Positions 1-9,475 of a stretch of DNA of 63,957 bases are shown piece by piece. Position 1 is the first letter of the stretch. Every line of letters starts with the position of its first letter. The notes beneath the pieces are model-generated. The model was not told where the DNA came from and ran no database searches. It saw only the letters and a list, made by a program, of their open reading frames with translations. The stretch spans positions 1 through 63,957 of the forward strand of contig SAQE01000034.1 of NCBI GenBank assembly GCA_004020545.1. Reading direction: 5' to 3'. This stretch comes from Mesorhizobium sp. Lineage in GTDB: Bacteria > Pseudomonadota > Alphaproteobacteria > Rhizobiales > Rhizobiaceae. Made by a program: the position numbers and the translations under genes.

Positions 1-77
1 CGTTCTGGCCTCGCAAAAATGACCCGAAGCAAATGTGTGCGCACGCTAGCCCACAGGGGGAGAAGGGGGAGCCTAGC

Positions 78-725
78 TTACGCCCGCCCGATCATCACAT
101 GCGTCGCATCGGCCGTTGCCACCTGCCCGGTGCAGCGGTAGCCGAGCTTCAGCATGTCGAGGCCGGCGAAAAGATGCTCGCCGGAGCCGAGCAGCATCGG
201 CGAGATCGCCAGATGCATCTCGTCGATCAGGCTTTCCTTCAGATATTGCCGGACGGTCGAAACGCCGCCGCCGACGCGTACATCCTTGCCGCCCGCTGCG
301 GCTCTCGCCTGTTCGAGCGCCGAATGGATGCCGTCGGTGACGAAGTAAAACGTCGTGCCGCCTTCCATGACGATCGGCGCGCGCTTGTGATGCGTCAGCA
401 CGAAGGTCGGGACATGGTAGGGCGGGTTGTCGCCCCACCAGCCTTTCCAGCTCTCGTCCGGCCATTCGCCGCGGATTGGCCCGAACATGTTGCGGCCGAG
501 GATCCAGGCGCCGACATTCTCGAAGCTGCGCACGGCGAAACCGTCGTCGACGTCCGTAGTGCCGCCGTCCTTGCCGATCACCATCTGGCGGAAGGTGCGG
601 GTGCCGATCATCCATTTGTGCAGATCTTCGCCGCCGACGCCCAGCGGGTTTTCGAGAGTCTGGTCGGGACCGGCGCCGTAACCATCGAGTGACAAGGTGA
701 AAGCGTTGACACGCAGCTTGGACAT
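78..725 (-). CDS. Dihydrofolate reductase family protein (RibD C-terminal domain type)
   Basis: About 215 residues, the size of stand-alone RibD-C/DHFR-like reductases. The N-terminal stretch MSKLRVNAFTLSLDGYGAG, an internal ILGRNMFG segment and the glycine-rich VRVGGGVSTVRQY segment near residues 150-165 fit the NADPH-binding fold of this family. Two ATG codons are adjacent. The upstream AGGAGG lies only 2 nt from the first but 5 nt from the second (725), so I prefer the second. The gene stands alone, divergent from nothing recognisable on the left edge. The substrate cannot be deduced; these proteins are usually annotated only as deaminase/reductase family members. Confidence 0.85.
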   Translation of the reverse strand: MSKLRVNAFTLSLDGYGAGPDQTLENPLGVGGEDLHKWMIGTRTFRQMVIGKDGGTTDVDDGFAVRSFENVGAWILGRNMFGPIRGEWPDESWKGWWGDNPPYHVPTFVLTHHKRAPIVMEGGTTFYFVTDGIHSALEQARAAAGGKDVRVGGGVSTVRQYLKESLIDEMHLAISPMLLGSGEHLFAGLDMLKLGYRCTGQVATADATHVMIGRA

Positions 726-881
726 CATTGCCTCCTAAACCGGTTGTAATTTGCAAGCAGTTGTGCAGTAACTTAACTGATTTCGAAATGCAAGCGGTAT
801 CTTTCTGGGCGCGCAAATCGTCCTGCCCGAGTGGGCGTTGCGATCATGCAGCAGGACTTGGAAGGCGATTGGGAAGGGAAC

Positions 882-1913
<1,032 letters not shown>

Positions 1914-2001
1914 CGCCGAAACTCTCTTGTCGTCCCGGCTTTTTAACACGCGCTCCTGCCGCTGACCAATGCGACACGATTGTGCCAGGGGCGAAGTTCA
2001 G

Positions 2002-2166
2002 TTTCCTCGCCCCCGCAAAGCGGTCGCAAAGCGGGGGAGAGGTGGCCGCGAAGCGGACGGAGAGGGGGCCTTCGTAGGGCGCTCTCCTCTCCGTCTCGGC
2101 TTCGCCGAGACCTCTCCGTCTCGGCTTCGCCGAGCCACCTCTCCCTCACTTCGTGGGGGCGAGGAA
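2002..2166. repeat. Palindromic intergenic element with inverted-repeat ends (MITE-like)
   Basis: Outer ends TTTCCTCGCCCCC (2002-2014) and GGGGGCGAGGAAA (2154-2166) are inverted copies. Inside, a GGAGAGGTGGC...GACGGAGAGG arm is matched by an inverted CCTCTCC...CCACCTCTCC arm. That second arm contains a 24-bp unit (CCTCTCCGTCTCGGCTTCGC plus CGAG) repeated in tandem at about 2087-2134. The element fills the gap between hemB and the DUF2066 gene. Its build resembles the elements near 18082 and 55813. It has no coding capacity. Confidence 0.7.
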
Positions 2167-2172
2167 ATCCTT

Positions 2173-2994
2173 TCACGGCTGCCCATTCCCCGACAGAATC
2201 TGCGCCGCACCCCTCACAGCCACGCGAAAGGCCTCGTCGAAGCTGACGCCGCGCGCTTGCCATTGGTAGGTCTTGCCGCGGTCGCTGAGCCGCCAGCCGG
2301 CGATCCAGCCGAGGTCCTTGTCGCTCCAGACGATGCTGCCCGCAAGGGCACGATCCGCCCCTGTTTTCCTGGCGAGCCGCTCGATCTTTGCCATATCGGT
2401 ATTGCGCAGCGCCTTGTCGTCGAGGCCGGCGAGCTGCCCGGACTTCGGAAAGCTGATATGCATCAGCAGTGGACCGGTTGCGTTTGCGAAGGATTCGCGC
2501 ATGGTCTCGCCACGATCCTCGTCGGCCGTCAGCACGAAATGCTTCGTGCCTTGCTCGGTAGTGAGGAAAACGGCGATCAGCGGCCGCTCGCCGCGCCACG
2601 GCCTGCTGCCGAGCTGCGCCAGGAGCTTGTCGACCACGGCGGGCTTGTAGAGGCAGGTAAGGTCGTGCGGCCGGTCATGCGTGCCTTGCTCGTCATGGAT
2701 GGGAATGCCTTCCAGCCGGTCGTGGTAGCGGAAGGATTGGACGAAGTCGGCTGCCTTGTCGCGCAGCGCCAGCATCTCCGCCTTCTGCGTCAGCCGCTGG
2801 TCACCGGACACCCTGACCAGCACCTTGTCTAGGCAATCCTTGAAGCCGATCTCACGGTTCGGCTCGCCGGTGCCGGTGACGATCGTCTGCGCCTGGTAGA
2901 GTTCGTCCGCCGTCGCGGCGACGGCGGGGCAAGACATCAGGCAAATGGCGATCAGGCCGATCGCCGTCGCCGCGGGGTGAGAAAATCCGGGCAT
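2173..2994 (-). CDS. Exported DUF2066-type protein
   Basis: 273 residues. Residues 1-27 form a signal peptide (hydrophobic core GLIAICLMSCPAVA, cleavage after AVAA). The mature part has the KVLVRVSGD and FVQSFRYHDR segments that I associate with DUF2066 proteins of proteobacteria, and a C-terminal half with ALAGSIVWSDKDLGW. It has no recognisable catalytic motif and is probably periplasmic. The stop lies only 6 bp from a palindromic repeat element, which may end the transcript. The family assignment is from memory of sequence style, not from a profile search; function is unknown. Confidence 0.75.
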   Translation of the reverse strand: MPGFSHPAATAIGLIAICLMSCPAVAATADELYQAQTIVTGTGEPNREIGFKDCLDKVLVRVSGDQRLTQKAEMLALRDKAADFVQSFRYHDRLEGIPIHDEQGTHDRPHDLTCLYKPAVVDKLLAQLGSRPWRGERPLIAVFLTTEQGTKHFVLTADEDRGETMRESFANATGPLLMHISFPKSGQLAGLDDKALRNTDMAKIERLARKTGADRALAGSIVWSDKDLGWIAGWRLSDRGKTYQWQARGVSFDEAFRVAVRGAAQILSGNGQP

Positions 2995-3080
2995 GTCTTG
3001 TCGTCCGGTTCAGGATGGCCATTTCTAGCACCGGGCGCGGACGACGGCCAAGACGATTGCCGGCTAACCGGGAGTAAGGC

Positions 3081-3629
3081 ATGATCTTCATCTGGTTCAT
3101 CTACGCGGCCTGGTTGCTGCTGATTGTCTATCTGACCGTTCAGGCGACTGGCGTGAAACGGGATACCGAGCCGCATCTGCTGCAGAGTTTCGGACTGATG
3201 TTTGCCATGATCGCGGCCTTCCTGCTGCCGCGCCTCCAATTGTTCGCCTTCGTCAACTTCGCGCCCGTCAACGCCGCCCTGAGCAGCGTCGGTGTCGTCC
3301 TGGCCGTCGCCGGCATGTTTCTGCTGGTCTGGGCGCGGCAAACCCTCGGCCGCAATTGGAGCCAGACCGTCTCGGCCAAGCAGGACCACGAACTGGTGAC
3401 GTCCGGCCCATATCGCCGCCTGCGTCATCCCATGTACACGGGCGGCCTGCTCGCATGCATCGGCTCGGCGATCGTGGTGGGCGGCCCTTTCGTCTTTCTG
3501 CTCCTCCTGCTGGGAGCGATCTTCATCTGGCGCGTTGGCGCCGAGGACCGGCTTCTGGCGCGGCAGTTTCCCGATGAATTCCCCGGCTATGCGAGCCGCA
3601 CGAACGCGCTCATCCCGTTTGTCTGGTAG
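3081..3629 (+). CDS. Isoprenylcysteine carboxyl methyltransferase (ICMT) family membrane protein
   Basis: 182 residues with about four to five membrane segments (3-22, 35-52, 68-88, and a long pair at 135-155). The family motif is clear: LGRNWSQTV followed by GPYRRLRHPMYTGG (about residues 92-122), then an acidic EDRLLARQFPDEF segment that completes the S-adenosylmethionine site. Bacterial members methylate or modify unknown substrates, since prenylated CAAX proteins are absent. The start is supported by GGGAG/AAGG 6-12 nt upstream. It is divergent from the DUF2066 gene. Confidence 0.88.
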   Translation: MIFIWFIYAAWLLLIVYLTVQATGVKRDTEPHLLQSFGLMFAMIAAFLLPRLQLFAFVNFAPVNAALSSVGVVLAVAGMFLLVWARQTLGRNWSQTVSAKQDHELVTSGPYRRLRHPMYTGGLLACIGSAIVVGGPFVFLLLLLGAIFIWRVGAEDRLLARQFPDEFPGYASRTNALIPFVW

Positions 3630-3703
3630 CGCGCTCGCCACGGGAAACGCGTCCGGCCCGGGCTCTCGACAATTGACGTTCGCCCGGTCGCCGCTTAGCA
3701 CTT

Positions 3704-3728
3704 CTCCTCCCGCAGGCGCGGGGGAGGA
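3704..3728. repeat. Short GC-rich palindrome (REP-like)
   Basis: TCCTCCCGC and GCGGGGGAGGA form a hairpin just upstream of the 3-hydroxyisobutyryl-CoA hydrolase start codon (3739). It looks like one arm of the larger palindromic elements found elsewhere in this window. Confidence 0.5.
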
Positions 3729-3738
3729 TTCTCTCACG

Positions 3739-4782
3739 ATGGATTTTGGCGGAGGCGACGAAATTCGCTTCGAGCGTTTGGGCAAGGCCGGCGTCGTCAC
3801 GCTGACGCGGCCGCAGGCGCTCAATGCCGTCACCCACTGCATGGTGAAGGCGCTCGGCAAGGCGCTCGATGCCTGGGAGGGCGATGCCGGCGTGAGCCTC
3901 GTCGTCGTCAAGGCCGAGGGCAGGGCGTTCTCCGCCGGCGGCGACATCCTGCACATCTACGAGGCCGGCCGCGCCGGCAAGCCTCCGGTCGATTTCTTCG
4001 CCGACGAGTACCGGCTCAACGCCCGCATCGCGCGCTTCAGGAAACCCTATGTCGCGCTGATCGACGGCATCGTCATGGGCGGCGGCGTCGGCATCTCCTT
4101 CCACGGCTCGCATCGCGTGCTGACCGAGAACGCTCAGTTTGCCATGCCGGAGGTCGGCATCGGCTTCTTCCCCGATGTCGGCGCCAGCCATCTGCTGCCG
4201 GATCTCGGCGGCAGCTTCGGCATGTATCTGGGGCTGACGGGAAACCGCATCCGCTATGGCGATGCGCTGTGGTCGGGCCTCGCCACCCACACCATCAAGG
4301 CCGAGGACCAGGCAGGCTTGCTCGACGAGTTGGCCGTATCAGGCGATCCGGAGTCGGAATTGCGCGGTTTCTTCAGCCCGGCGAAGCGGGAGACCGAGCG
4401 GCAGGATCTGGAAGCGATCGCGCGCCATTTCTCGCAAGCCTCTCTCGCCGGCATCATCACCAGCCTCGAGGAGGCTGCCGCCGCCGATGCGTTCGCGGCA
4501 AAGACCCTGACGACGATCAAGGCGCGCTCGCCGACCAGCCTCAACGTCGCCTGGCGCGAGATCAGCGCCGGACTGACGCTGTCGATGGACGAGTGCATGA
4601 AGATGGAGTTCCGCATTCTCAACCGCATGCTGGCCGGCCACGACTTCTACGAAGGCATCCGCGCCGCCATCATCGACAAGGGCTCGAAGCCTGAGTGGCG
4701 GCCCGCCGACCTCGGCGCGGTGAGCGCCGCCGATGTCGATGCCTATTTCGCGCCGCTCGGCGCCCGGGAGCTCGAGCTGTGA
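3739..4782 (+). CDS. 3-hydroxyisobutyryl-CoA hydrolase (enoyl-CoA hydratase/isomerase family)
   Basis: Hydrolyses 3-hydroxyisobutyryl-CoA in valine degradation. The 347-residue length is right for this subgroup, which is longer than true hydratases. The crotonase fold shows an oxyanion-hole segment SAGGDI (about residue 70) and IDGIVMGGGVGIS (about 110). The hallmark PEVGIGFFPDVG follows at about residue 140, with the Glu and Asp eight residues apart as in HIBCH enzymes. The reading frame is open upstream, but the first ATG with family-like sequence is at 3739, directly after a small palindrome. The stop overlaps the start of the next gene (GTGA). Confidence 0.9.
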   Translation: MDFGGGDEIRFERLGKAGVVTLTRPQALNAVTHCMVKALGKALDAWEGDAGVSLVVVKAEGRAFSAGGDILHIYEAGRAGKPPVDFFADEYRLNARIARFRKPYVALIDGIVMGGGVGISFHGSHRVLTENAQFAMPEVGIGFFPDVGASHLLPDLGGSFGMYLGLTGNRIRYGDALWSGLATHTIKAEDQAGLLDELAVSGDPESELRGFFSPAKRETERQDLEAIARHFSQASLAGIITSLEEAAAADAFAAKTLTTIKARSPTSLNVAWREISAGLTLSMDECMKMEFRILNRMLAGHDFYEGIRAAIIDKGSKPEWRPADLGAVSAADVDAYFAPLGARELEL

Positions 4783-5201
4783 GCGAGGTCACCTCCAGGC
4801 GCGTGGTGTTGCAGCCCTCGACCACCGAGATCATCTTCGCCTGGTTCCAGCGCGTCATCGCCGGCTATTGCCTGCTCTTCGGCATTCTCTACTGGATCCG
4901 GCTGATCGGCATTTATCCCGGCGAGCTCTGGCGCTTCGACCTGATGCCGGTGCACTGGCAGGTCGCCGCGACCACGCTTGCCGTCTTCTTTCCCTTCGCC
5001 GCCGCGGGCCTGTGGATGCTCGCCTCCTGGGGCCCGGTCATCTGGTTCATCTGCGCGGCGACCGAGACCGTGATGTATGCCGGCTTTCCCGACCTCTTCG
5101 GCCATCGGCTGCTGATCGTCATCTCGCATGCCTGCGTGGCGCTGCTTTACATCGTCTTCCGCGTGGTAATCTGGCTGCAGAAGCGCCAGCTTAGGCAGTA
5201 G
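4779..5201 (+). CDS. Small integral membrane protein, DUF6163-like
   Basis: 140 residues with four hydrophobic segments (about 18-38, 58-78, 82-102, 112-132) and a basic C-terminus (LQKRQLRQ). It starts with GTG at 4779, overlapping the upstream stop, so it is translationally coupled to the hydrolase gene. This protein type commonly sits just upstream of the ldtR regulator in Rhizobiales, as here. Function is unknown. The DUF number is my recollection, not a computed match. Confidence 0.75.
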   Translation: MSEVTSRRVVLQPSTTEIIFAWFQRVIAGYCLLFGILYWIRLIGIYPGELWRFDLMPVHWQVAATTLAVFFPFAAAGLWMLASWGPVIWFICAATETVMYAGFPDLFGHRLLIVISHACVALLYIVFRVVIWLQKRQLRQ

Positions 5202-5255
5202 CTTGCCGGACGGCTCCGCGGCCCTAAATTCGGGTCGGCGATTTGCCCAAAATCC

Positions 5256-5282
5256 GTTGGCTAAATCTTTAGGTTAATTGTT
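5256..5282 (+). promoter_or_regulatory. Candidate regulator-binding region upstream of ldtR
   Basis: GTTGGCTAA (5256-5264) followed by TTAATTGTT (5274-5282). Both pieces recur, compressed, upstream of ldtP at 6204-6217 (GTTGGCTAATTGTT). This makes it a candidate LdtR-responsive site shared by the regulator and its target. It is inferred from two occurrences only. Confidence 0.35.
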
Positions 5283-5322
5283 CTTGCTCGCGTGACCGTT
5301 CGTTAAGCCTCTTTCGAAACCT

Positions 5323-5334
5323 CTTACCGGTAAG
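5323..5334. promoter_or_regulatory. Perfect 12-bp palindrome upstream of ldtR
   Basis: CTTACCGGTAAG is a perfect dyad about 107 bp upstream of the ldtR start. It is a possible autoregulatory operator for a dimeric MarR-type protein. No second copy was noticed upstream of ldtP, so its partner is uncertain. Confidence 0.3.
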
Positions 5335-5440
5335 CTCTTGTTAGCCCTGGCGTTTAAGTCGAATTTTATGAGTATTCGATAGTGTCGCGATCAAGGTGAA
5401 GAACAAAAAATCACCGGGCGACAAACGAGAGGCAAAGACA

Positions 5441-5956
5441 ATGATCAATTCGCGTCCGGCGGCGAAGACCGCCAACGTATCCGACGACCGCCGCGAGGCG
5501 ATCCGTTCGCTGTACATGGAATCGCTGCAGCTGGTGGAGCGCCTGCACCGCCGTCTGCTTGACGTGATCAAGGACGAGTTCGACCGCAACGGCCGCTCCG
5601 ACATCAACGCCATCCAGGCGCTGCTGCTCTTCAACATCGGCAATTCGGAGCTGACCGCCGGCGAGCTGCGCTCGCGTGGTTATTATCTCGGCTCGAACGT
5701 CTCCTATAACCTGAAGAAGCTGGTCGACCTCGGGTTCATCAACCACCAGCGCTCGCGCATCGACCGCCGCTCGGTCCGCGTCTCGCTGACGCCGAAGGGC
5801 AACGACGTGGCCGACGTCGTCGCCGGTCTCTACGAGCGCCATGTCGGCTCGATCGAGGCGGTCGGCGGCATCAACACCGACGAGTTCAAGCAGATGAACC
5901 GCGCCCTGCAGCGCCTCGACCGCTTCTGGAACGACACGATCGCTTACCGGATGTAA
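5441..5956 (+). CDS. ldtR: MarR-family transcriptional regulator LdtR
   Basis: 171 residues. A winged-helix region runs from about 45 to 135, with ELTAGELRSRGYYLGSNVSY as the recognition helix area and RSRIDRRSVRVSLTPKG as the wing. An alpha-helical N-terminus (YMESLQLVERLHRRLLDVIK) serves dimerisation. This protein and the following L,D-transpeptidase match the LdtR/LdtP pair described in Liberibacter asiaticus, where LdtR activates ldtP and links it to osmotic tolerance. The start at 5441 has GAGAGG upstream; an in-frame ATG at 5396 is less likely. A strong terminator follows at 6012. Confidence 0.9.
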   Translation: MINSRPAAKTANVSDDRREAIRSLYMESLQLVERLHRRLLDVIKDEFDRNGRSDINAIQALLLFNIGNSELTAGELRSRGYYLGSNVSYNLKKLVDLGFINHQRSRIDRRSVRVSLTPKGNDVADVVAGLYERHVGSIEAVGGINTDEFKQMNRALQRLDRFWNDTIAYRM

Positions 5957-6011
5957 GCGCTTCCAAGGTTTGAGCCGCGCCGAAGAAGCGTGGCCGGAGG
6001 AAACAGTCAGG

Positions 6012-6042
6012 GGACCGGTGCCGAAAAGCACCGGTCCTTTTC
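6012..6042 (+). terminator. Rho-independent terminator of ldtR
   Basis: Ten-base-pair stem GGACCGGTGC / GCACCGGTCC with a CGAAAA loop, followed by TTTTCC, 55 bp after the ldtR stop. Confidence 0.9.
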
Positions 6043-6302
6043 CTTCATGATCCCGCCGCAAGCAAATCGCGGGCCAAGGCCACGTTGCCGCCATAATCGC
6101 GGTGAAAGCGAGAATGCAGGTGATGCTGCGGGCCAATGCCCTGCGCTCATTGGAACCGCCGCGGCGGCAGCGCGTTTCTGGCAGCCGAACGAAGCGGGAC
6201 ATGGTTGGCTAATTGTTAAGATTGCCGACCCTAGAGTGCGGGCAACCCGCCAGTAGAGCGAACTGAGCGATATTAGATACAGCTAGAATGTCTGGAACGT
6301 CC
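6043..6302. other. Intergenic region between ldtR terminator and ldtP
   Basis: No open reading frame here looks like a gene. The last 100 bp must contain the ldtP promoter, and the GTTGGCTAA motif shared with the ldtR upstream region lies at 6204. Nothing else was recognised. Confidence 0.6.
6204..6217 (+). promoter_or_regulatory. Candidate LdtR-responsive motif upstream of ldtP
   Basis: GTTGGCTAATTGTT, about 86-99 bp upstream of the start codon. The first nine bases are identical to 5256-5264 upstream of ldtR. The trailing CTAATTGTT differs by one base from 5274-5282. Confidence 0.35.
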
Positions 6303-7556
6303 ATGAGAACCAGCCGCCGTTTCTTCCTGACCGGAGCCTCCGCGCTCGCTGCCGCCGTTGTCGCCGGCCATGCCAGCGCGCAGGATGTGATCGGGGATAT
6401 CCTGAAATCCTCGGCCCGCGGCAACTGGGACGACCAGTTCGATGCCCGCGCCAGTCAGACCGGCAAGGTTGCCTCGACGCTGCCGATCTTCAGCTTGCAG
6501 ACCGTCGCCTTCACCGAGCAGGCGGTGGCGCAGTACCAGAACATCGTCGGCCAGGGCGGCTGGGAACAGGTTCCGGCAACGAAGAAATTGCAGCTCGGCG
6601 TCGACGATCCGGATGTCGTGCCGCTGCGCAAGCGGCTGATGATCTCGGGCGACCTGGCGCAGAGCGCCGGTATCTCTACGGCCTTCGATTCCTACGTCGA
6701 CTCTGCGGTCAAGCGCTTCCAGCTTCGCCACGGCCTGCCGGCCGACGGCGCGATGGGCAAATACACCTATGCGGCGATGAACGTCTCGGCGCAGATCCGG
6801 CTTGGCCAACTGCAGACCAATCTGCAGCGTCTGAAGGAAAAGGCCGGCACGCTCGGCAGCCGCTATGTGCTGGTCGACATTCCGGCCGCACAGATCGAGG
6901 CCGTCGAGAACGATCGCGTCGTCCTTCGCCACACCGCGATCGTCGGCAAGATCGACCGCCAGACGCCGATCGTGAATTCCAAGATCAACGAGATCATCGT
7001 CAATCCGTACTGGAACGCGCCAGTCTCGATCGTGCGCAAGGACATCATTCCGCTGATGCGGAAGGACCCCAACTACCTCAAGGACAGCCATATTCGCCTG
7101 TTCGCTCCGGACGGGAGCGAGGTCGATCCGATGACCATCGACTGGTCGACGGACGATGCCGCCAAGTACCGCTTCCGCCAGGATCCCGGCGTCGGCAACG
7201 CAATGGCCTCGGTCAAGATCAACTTCCCGAGCCCGGACGGCGTCTACATGCACGACACGCCGCAGCAGAGCCTGTTCGGCAAGCTGATGCGCTTCGATTC
7301 CTCCGGCTGCGTGCGCGTCCAGAACGTGCGCGACCTCGTCACCTGGATCCTGCGCGACACGCCCGGCTGGGACCGCCAGCATTTCGAGGCGACGATCAAA
7401 ACCGGCGAGAACACGCCGGTGCAGGTCGTCAATCCGGTGCCGGTCCACTTCCTCTACCTGTCGGCGTGGTCGACGGGCACCGGCGTCGTGCAGTTCCGCG
7501 ACGACATCTACGGCCTCGACGGCAACAGCGAGCTGCAGATCACTTCCGCGCTGTAA
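6303..7556 (+). CDS. ldtP: L,D-transpeptidase LdtP (YkuD domain, peptidoglycan-binding)
   Basis: 417 residues from 6303; an ATG at 6288 would add MSGTS. The N-terminus MRTSRRFFLTGASALAAAVV is a signal sequence with a twin-arginine look. A peptidoglycan-binding repeat lies at about 105-160 (VDSAVKRFQLRHGLPADG). The YkuD catalytic domain runs from about 185 to 340, with HDTPQQSLF and the active-site SSGCVRV (Cys336). The enzyme makes 3-3 cross-links or attaches proteins to periplasmic peptidoglycan. The regulator gene ldtR is immediately upstream but separated by a terminator, so ldtP has its own promoter. Confidence 0.92.
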   Translation: MRTSRRFFLTGASALAAAVVAGHASAQDVIGDILKSSARGNWDDQFDARASQTGKVASTLPIFSLQTVAFTEQAVAQYQNIVGQGGWEQVPATKKLQLGVDDPDVVPLRKRLMISGDLAQSAGISTAFDSYVDSAVKRFQLRHGLPADGAMGKYTYAAMNVSAQIRLGQLQTNLQRLKEKAGTLGSRYVLVDIPAAQIEAVENDRVVLRHTAIVGKIDRQTPIVNSKINEIIVNPYWNAPVSIVRKDIIPLMRKDPNYLKDSHIRLFAPDGSEVDPMTIDWSTDDAAKYRFRQDPGVGNAMASVKINFPSPDGVYMHDTPQQSLFGKLMRFDSSGCVRVQNVRDLVTWILRDTPGWDRQHFEATIKTGENTPVQVVNPVPVHFLYLSAWSTGTGVVQFRDDIYGLDGNSELQITSAL

Positions 7557-7575
7557 CCGGCTGATATTAATTATG

Positions 7576-7604
7576 AAAAGGCCGCTCTCGAAGCGGCCTT
7601 TTTT
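7576..7604 (+). terminator. Rho-independent terminator of ldtP
   Basis: Stem AAGGCCGCT / AGCGGCCTT with a short loop, followed by TTTTTTG, starting about 20 bp after the ldtP stop. Confidence 0.93.
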
Positions 7605-7703
7605 GTTTGGATCAGCCGCTGGTTCCGCAAAGCACTGCCCAGCCGCCTGTCTGGACGTGCCGCTGGCAATTGCGCATGGTCGGCAGGCAGCCGGAATCGA
7701 ACC

Positions 7704-9347
7704 ATGGAAGTCGCCGTATTCATTCTCGTCGTGCTCGCCTTCGTGGCTCTCTCCGGTGCGCTGGTACGGCTGGTGCGGGTGCCTCTGCCTGTGCTGCAGA
7801 TCGCCATCGGCGCCGCACTTGCCTGGCCAGCGCGGGGCCTGCATGTCGAGATCGATCCGGAACTCTTCCTGCTGGTGTTCATCCCGCCGCTTCTGTTCGG
7901 CGATGCCTTCGCGGCGCCGAAGCGGGAGCTGATCGAGTTGCGCGGACCGATCCTCGATCTTGCGGTCGGATTGGTTTTCTTCACCATCGTCGGCCTCGGC
8001 TATGCCTTGCACTGGCTGGTGCCGAGCATCCCGCTCGTGGTTGCATTCGCTTTAGCCGCCGTGCTGTCGCCGACCGATGCGGTCGCGGTGTCCTCGATCG
8101 TCGACCGCAACGTCGTTCCGCCACGACTGATGCATATATTGGAGGGCGAATCCCTACTCAACGACGCCTCCGGCCTGGTCATGTTCCGCTTCGCCGTAGC
8201 GGCGGCGCTGACCGGCAGCTTTTCCTTGGCGGCTGCTTCGTTGACGTTCCTCTATGCCGTGGCGGCCGGCATCCTCGCCGGCATCGCGGCGCTGTTCATC
8301 GCCGCCAAGGCGCTGCAGATACTCGGCCGCATCGGCGGCACGCCGGCGGAGGCGCACGTGCTGGTCATGATCCTTCTGCCCTTCGTCGCCTATCTCATCG
8401 CCGAGCATGTCGGCGCCTCCGGCATTCTGGCGGCGGTCACTGCCGGCCTGCTCACCGGAACCTCGGGCATTTTCCGCTATCTGTCGGTCTCGGCGCGCAT
8501 CCAGGCGATGTCGCTATGGTCGACGCTGACCTTCGTCTTCAACGGCGCTCTCTTCATCCTGCTCGGACTGCAACTCCCCGACATTATCCGCAAGGTGCCG
8601 CCGGAGCTTACCAGCCGGCATTGGCTGTTCGAGCCGGCGCTGACCGTGCTTATTTTGACGCTCTGCCTGATCGGCCTGCGCTTCCTCTGGATATGGATCG
8701 GCGACATGGCCGCAGGGATCGCCGCACGGCTCGGCAAGCGCAAGGCCGAATCCTTTGGTTTTCGGGTCAGGCTTGCCGGATCGGTGGCGGGCGTGCGCGG
8801 GGCGGTCACGCTGGCCGGCATCCTGTCGCTGCCGCTCGCGCTGCAGGACGGATCGCCCTTTCCGGCCAGAGACGTGGTGATCTTCCTCGCCGCCGGCGTC
8901 ATCATCTGCTCGCTGGCCATCGCCAGCCTCGCTTTGCCGAGGATCGCGCGCGGACTGGTCGAGCCGGGCGAGGATCCGGGCGCGGCCGAGGAGCGCCGGG
9001 CGCGCGTCGGCGCTGCCAGCGCGGCGATCGCCAGGATCGAGAGCCTCGCCGGCAACGGCGGCGAAGAGGGCGAGGTGGCCGAGGCCCGGCTGGCGGTAGC
9101 AGACAGCATCGTTGCCGGCTACCGCCGCCGCATCGCCGCGTCCGACGAGGCCGAAGAGGCGCGCGCCGAGGCTCGCGAAGCAGGGCGGCTGGAACTCGAG
9201 CTGAGGCACGCCGGCATCGAGGCGGAGCGCGCCGCCGTGCGCGCCATGTTCCGCAGCCGCGAAATCAACGACCATACGATGCGGGCGCAGCTTTCCGAGA
9301 TCACGCTGACCGAAGCCTTGCTCAAGAGCCGGCAGGACAGGAAATAA
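7704..9347 (+). CDS. Na+/H+ antiporter, CPA1 (NhaP/NHE) family
   Basis: 547 residues. About twelve membrane segments fill residues 1-410. The ion-binding signatures are [11 protein letters not shown] (about 120) and [11 protein letters not shown] (about 148), both typical of monovalent cation/proton antiporters of the CPA1 type. The C-terminal 130 residues are hydrophilic, rich in Ala, Glu and Arg, and likely a cytoplasmic helical regulatory tail. It exchanges Na+ (or K+) for H+ across the inner membrane. It is a single gene between the ldtP terminator and glyA. Confidence 0.9.
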   Translation: MEVAVFILVVLAFVALSGALVRLVRVPLPVLQIAIGAALAWPARGLHVEIDPELFLLVFIPPLLFGDAFAAPKRELIELRGPILDLAVGLVFFTIVGLGYALHWLVPSIPLVVAFALAAVLSPTDAVAVSSIVDRNVVPPRLMHILEGESLLNDASGLVMFRFAVAAALTGSFSLAAASLTFLYAVAAGILAGIAALFIAAKALQILGRIGGTPAEAHVLVMILLPFVAYLIAEHVGASGILAAVTAGLLTGTSGIFRYLSVSARIQAMSLWSTLTFVFNGALFILLGLQLPDIIRKVPPELTSRHWLFEPALTVLILTLCLIGLRFLWIWIGDMAAGIAARLGKRKAESFGFRVRLAGSVAGVRGAVTLAGILSLPLALQDGSPFPARDVVIFLAAGVIICSLAIASLALPRIARGLVEPGEDPGAAEERRARVGAASAAIARIESLAGNGGEEGEVAEARLAVADSIVAGYRRRIAASDEAEEARAEAREAGRLELELRHAGIEAERAAVRAMFRSREINDHTMRAQLSEITLTEALLKSRQDRK

Positions 9348-9475
9348 CGGTTCAGTCGATTTGCTTGGCGCAATCCGGCCAGCAAATTTCGCGCCGCAAA
9401 CGTGGCGGGCTCGAAACAACTGTGTTAATGGCGCGGCGACCTCGCAAGACCTCCGGCCCCAAGGGAAAGCAAGCC

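Noticed and set aside
6273-8012. A 579-codon antisense frame opposite ldtP
   Set aside because: Shadow of a well-supported gene; composition is that of reverse-complemented GC-rich codons.
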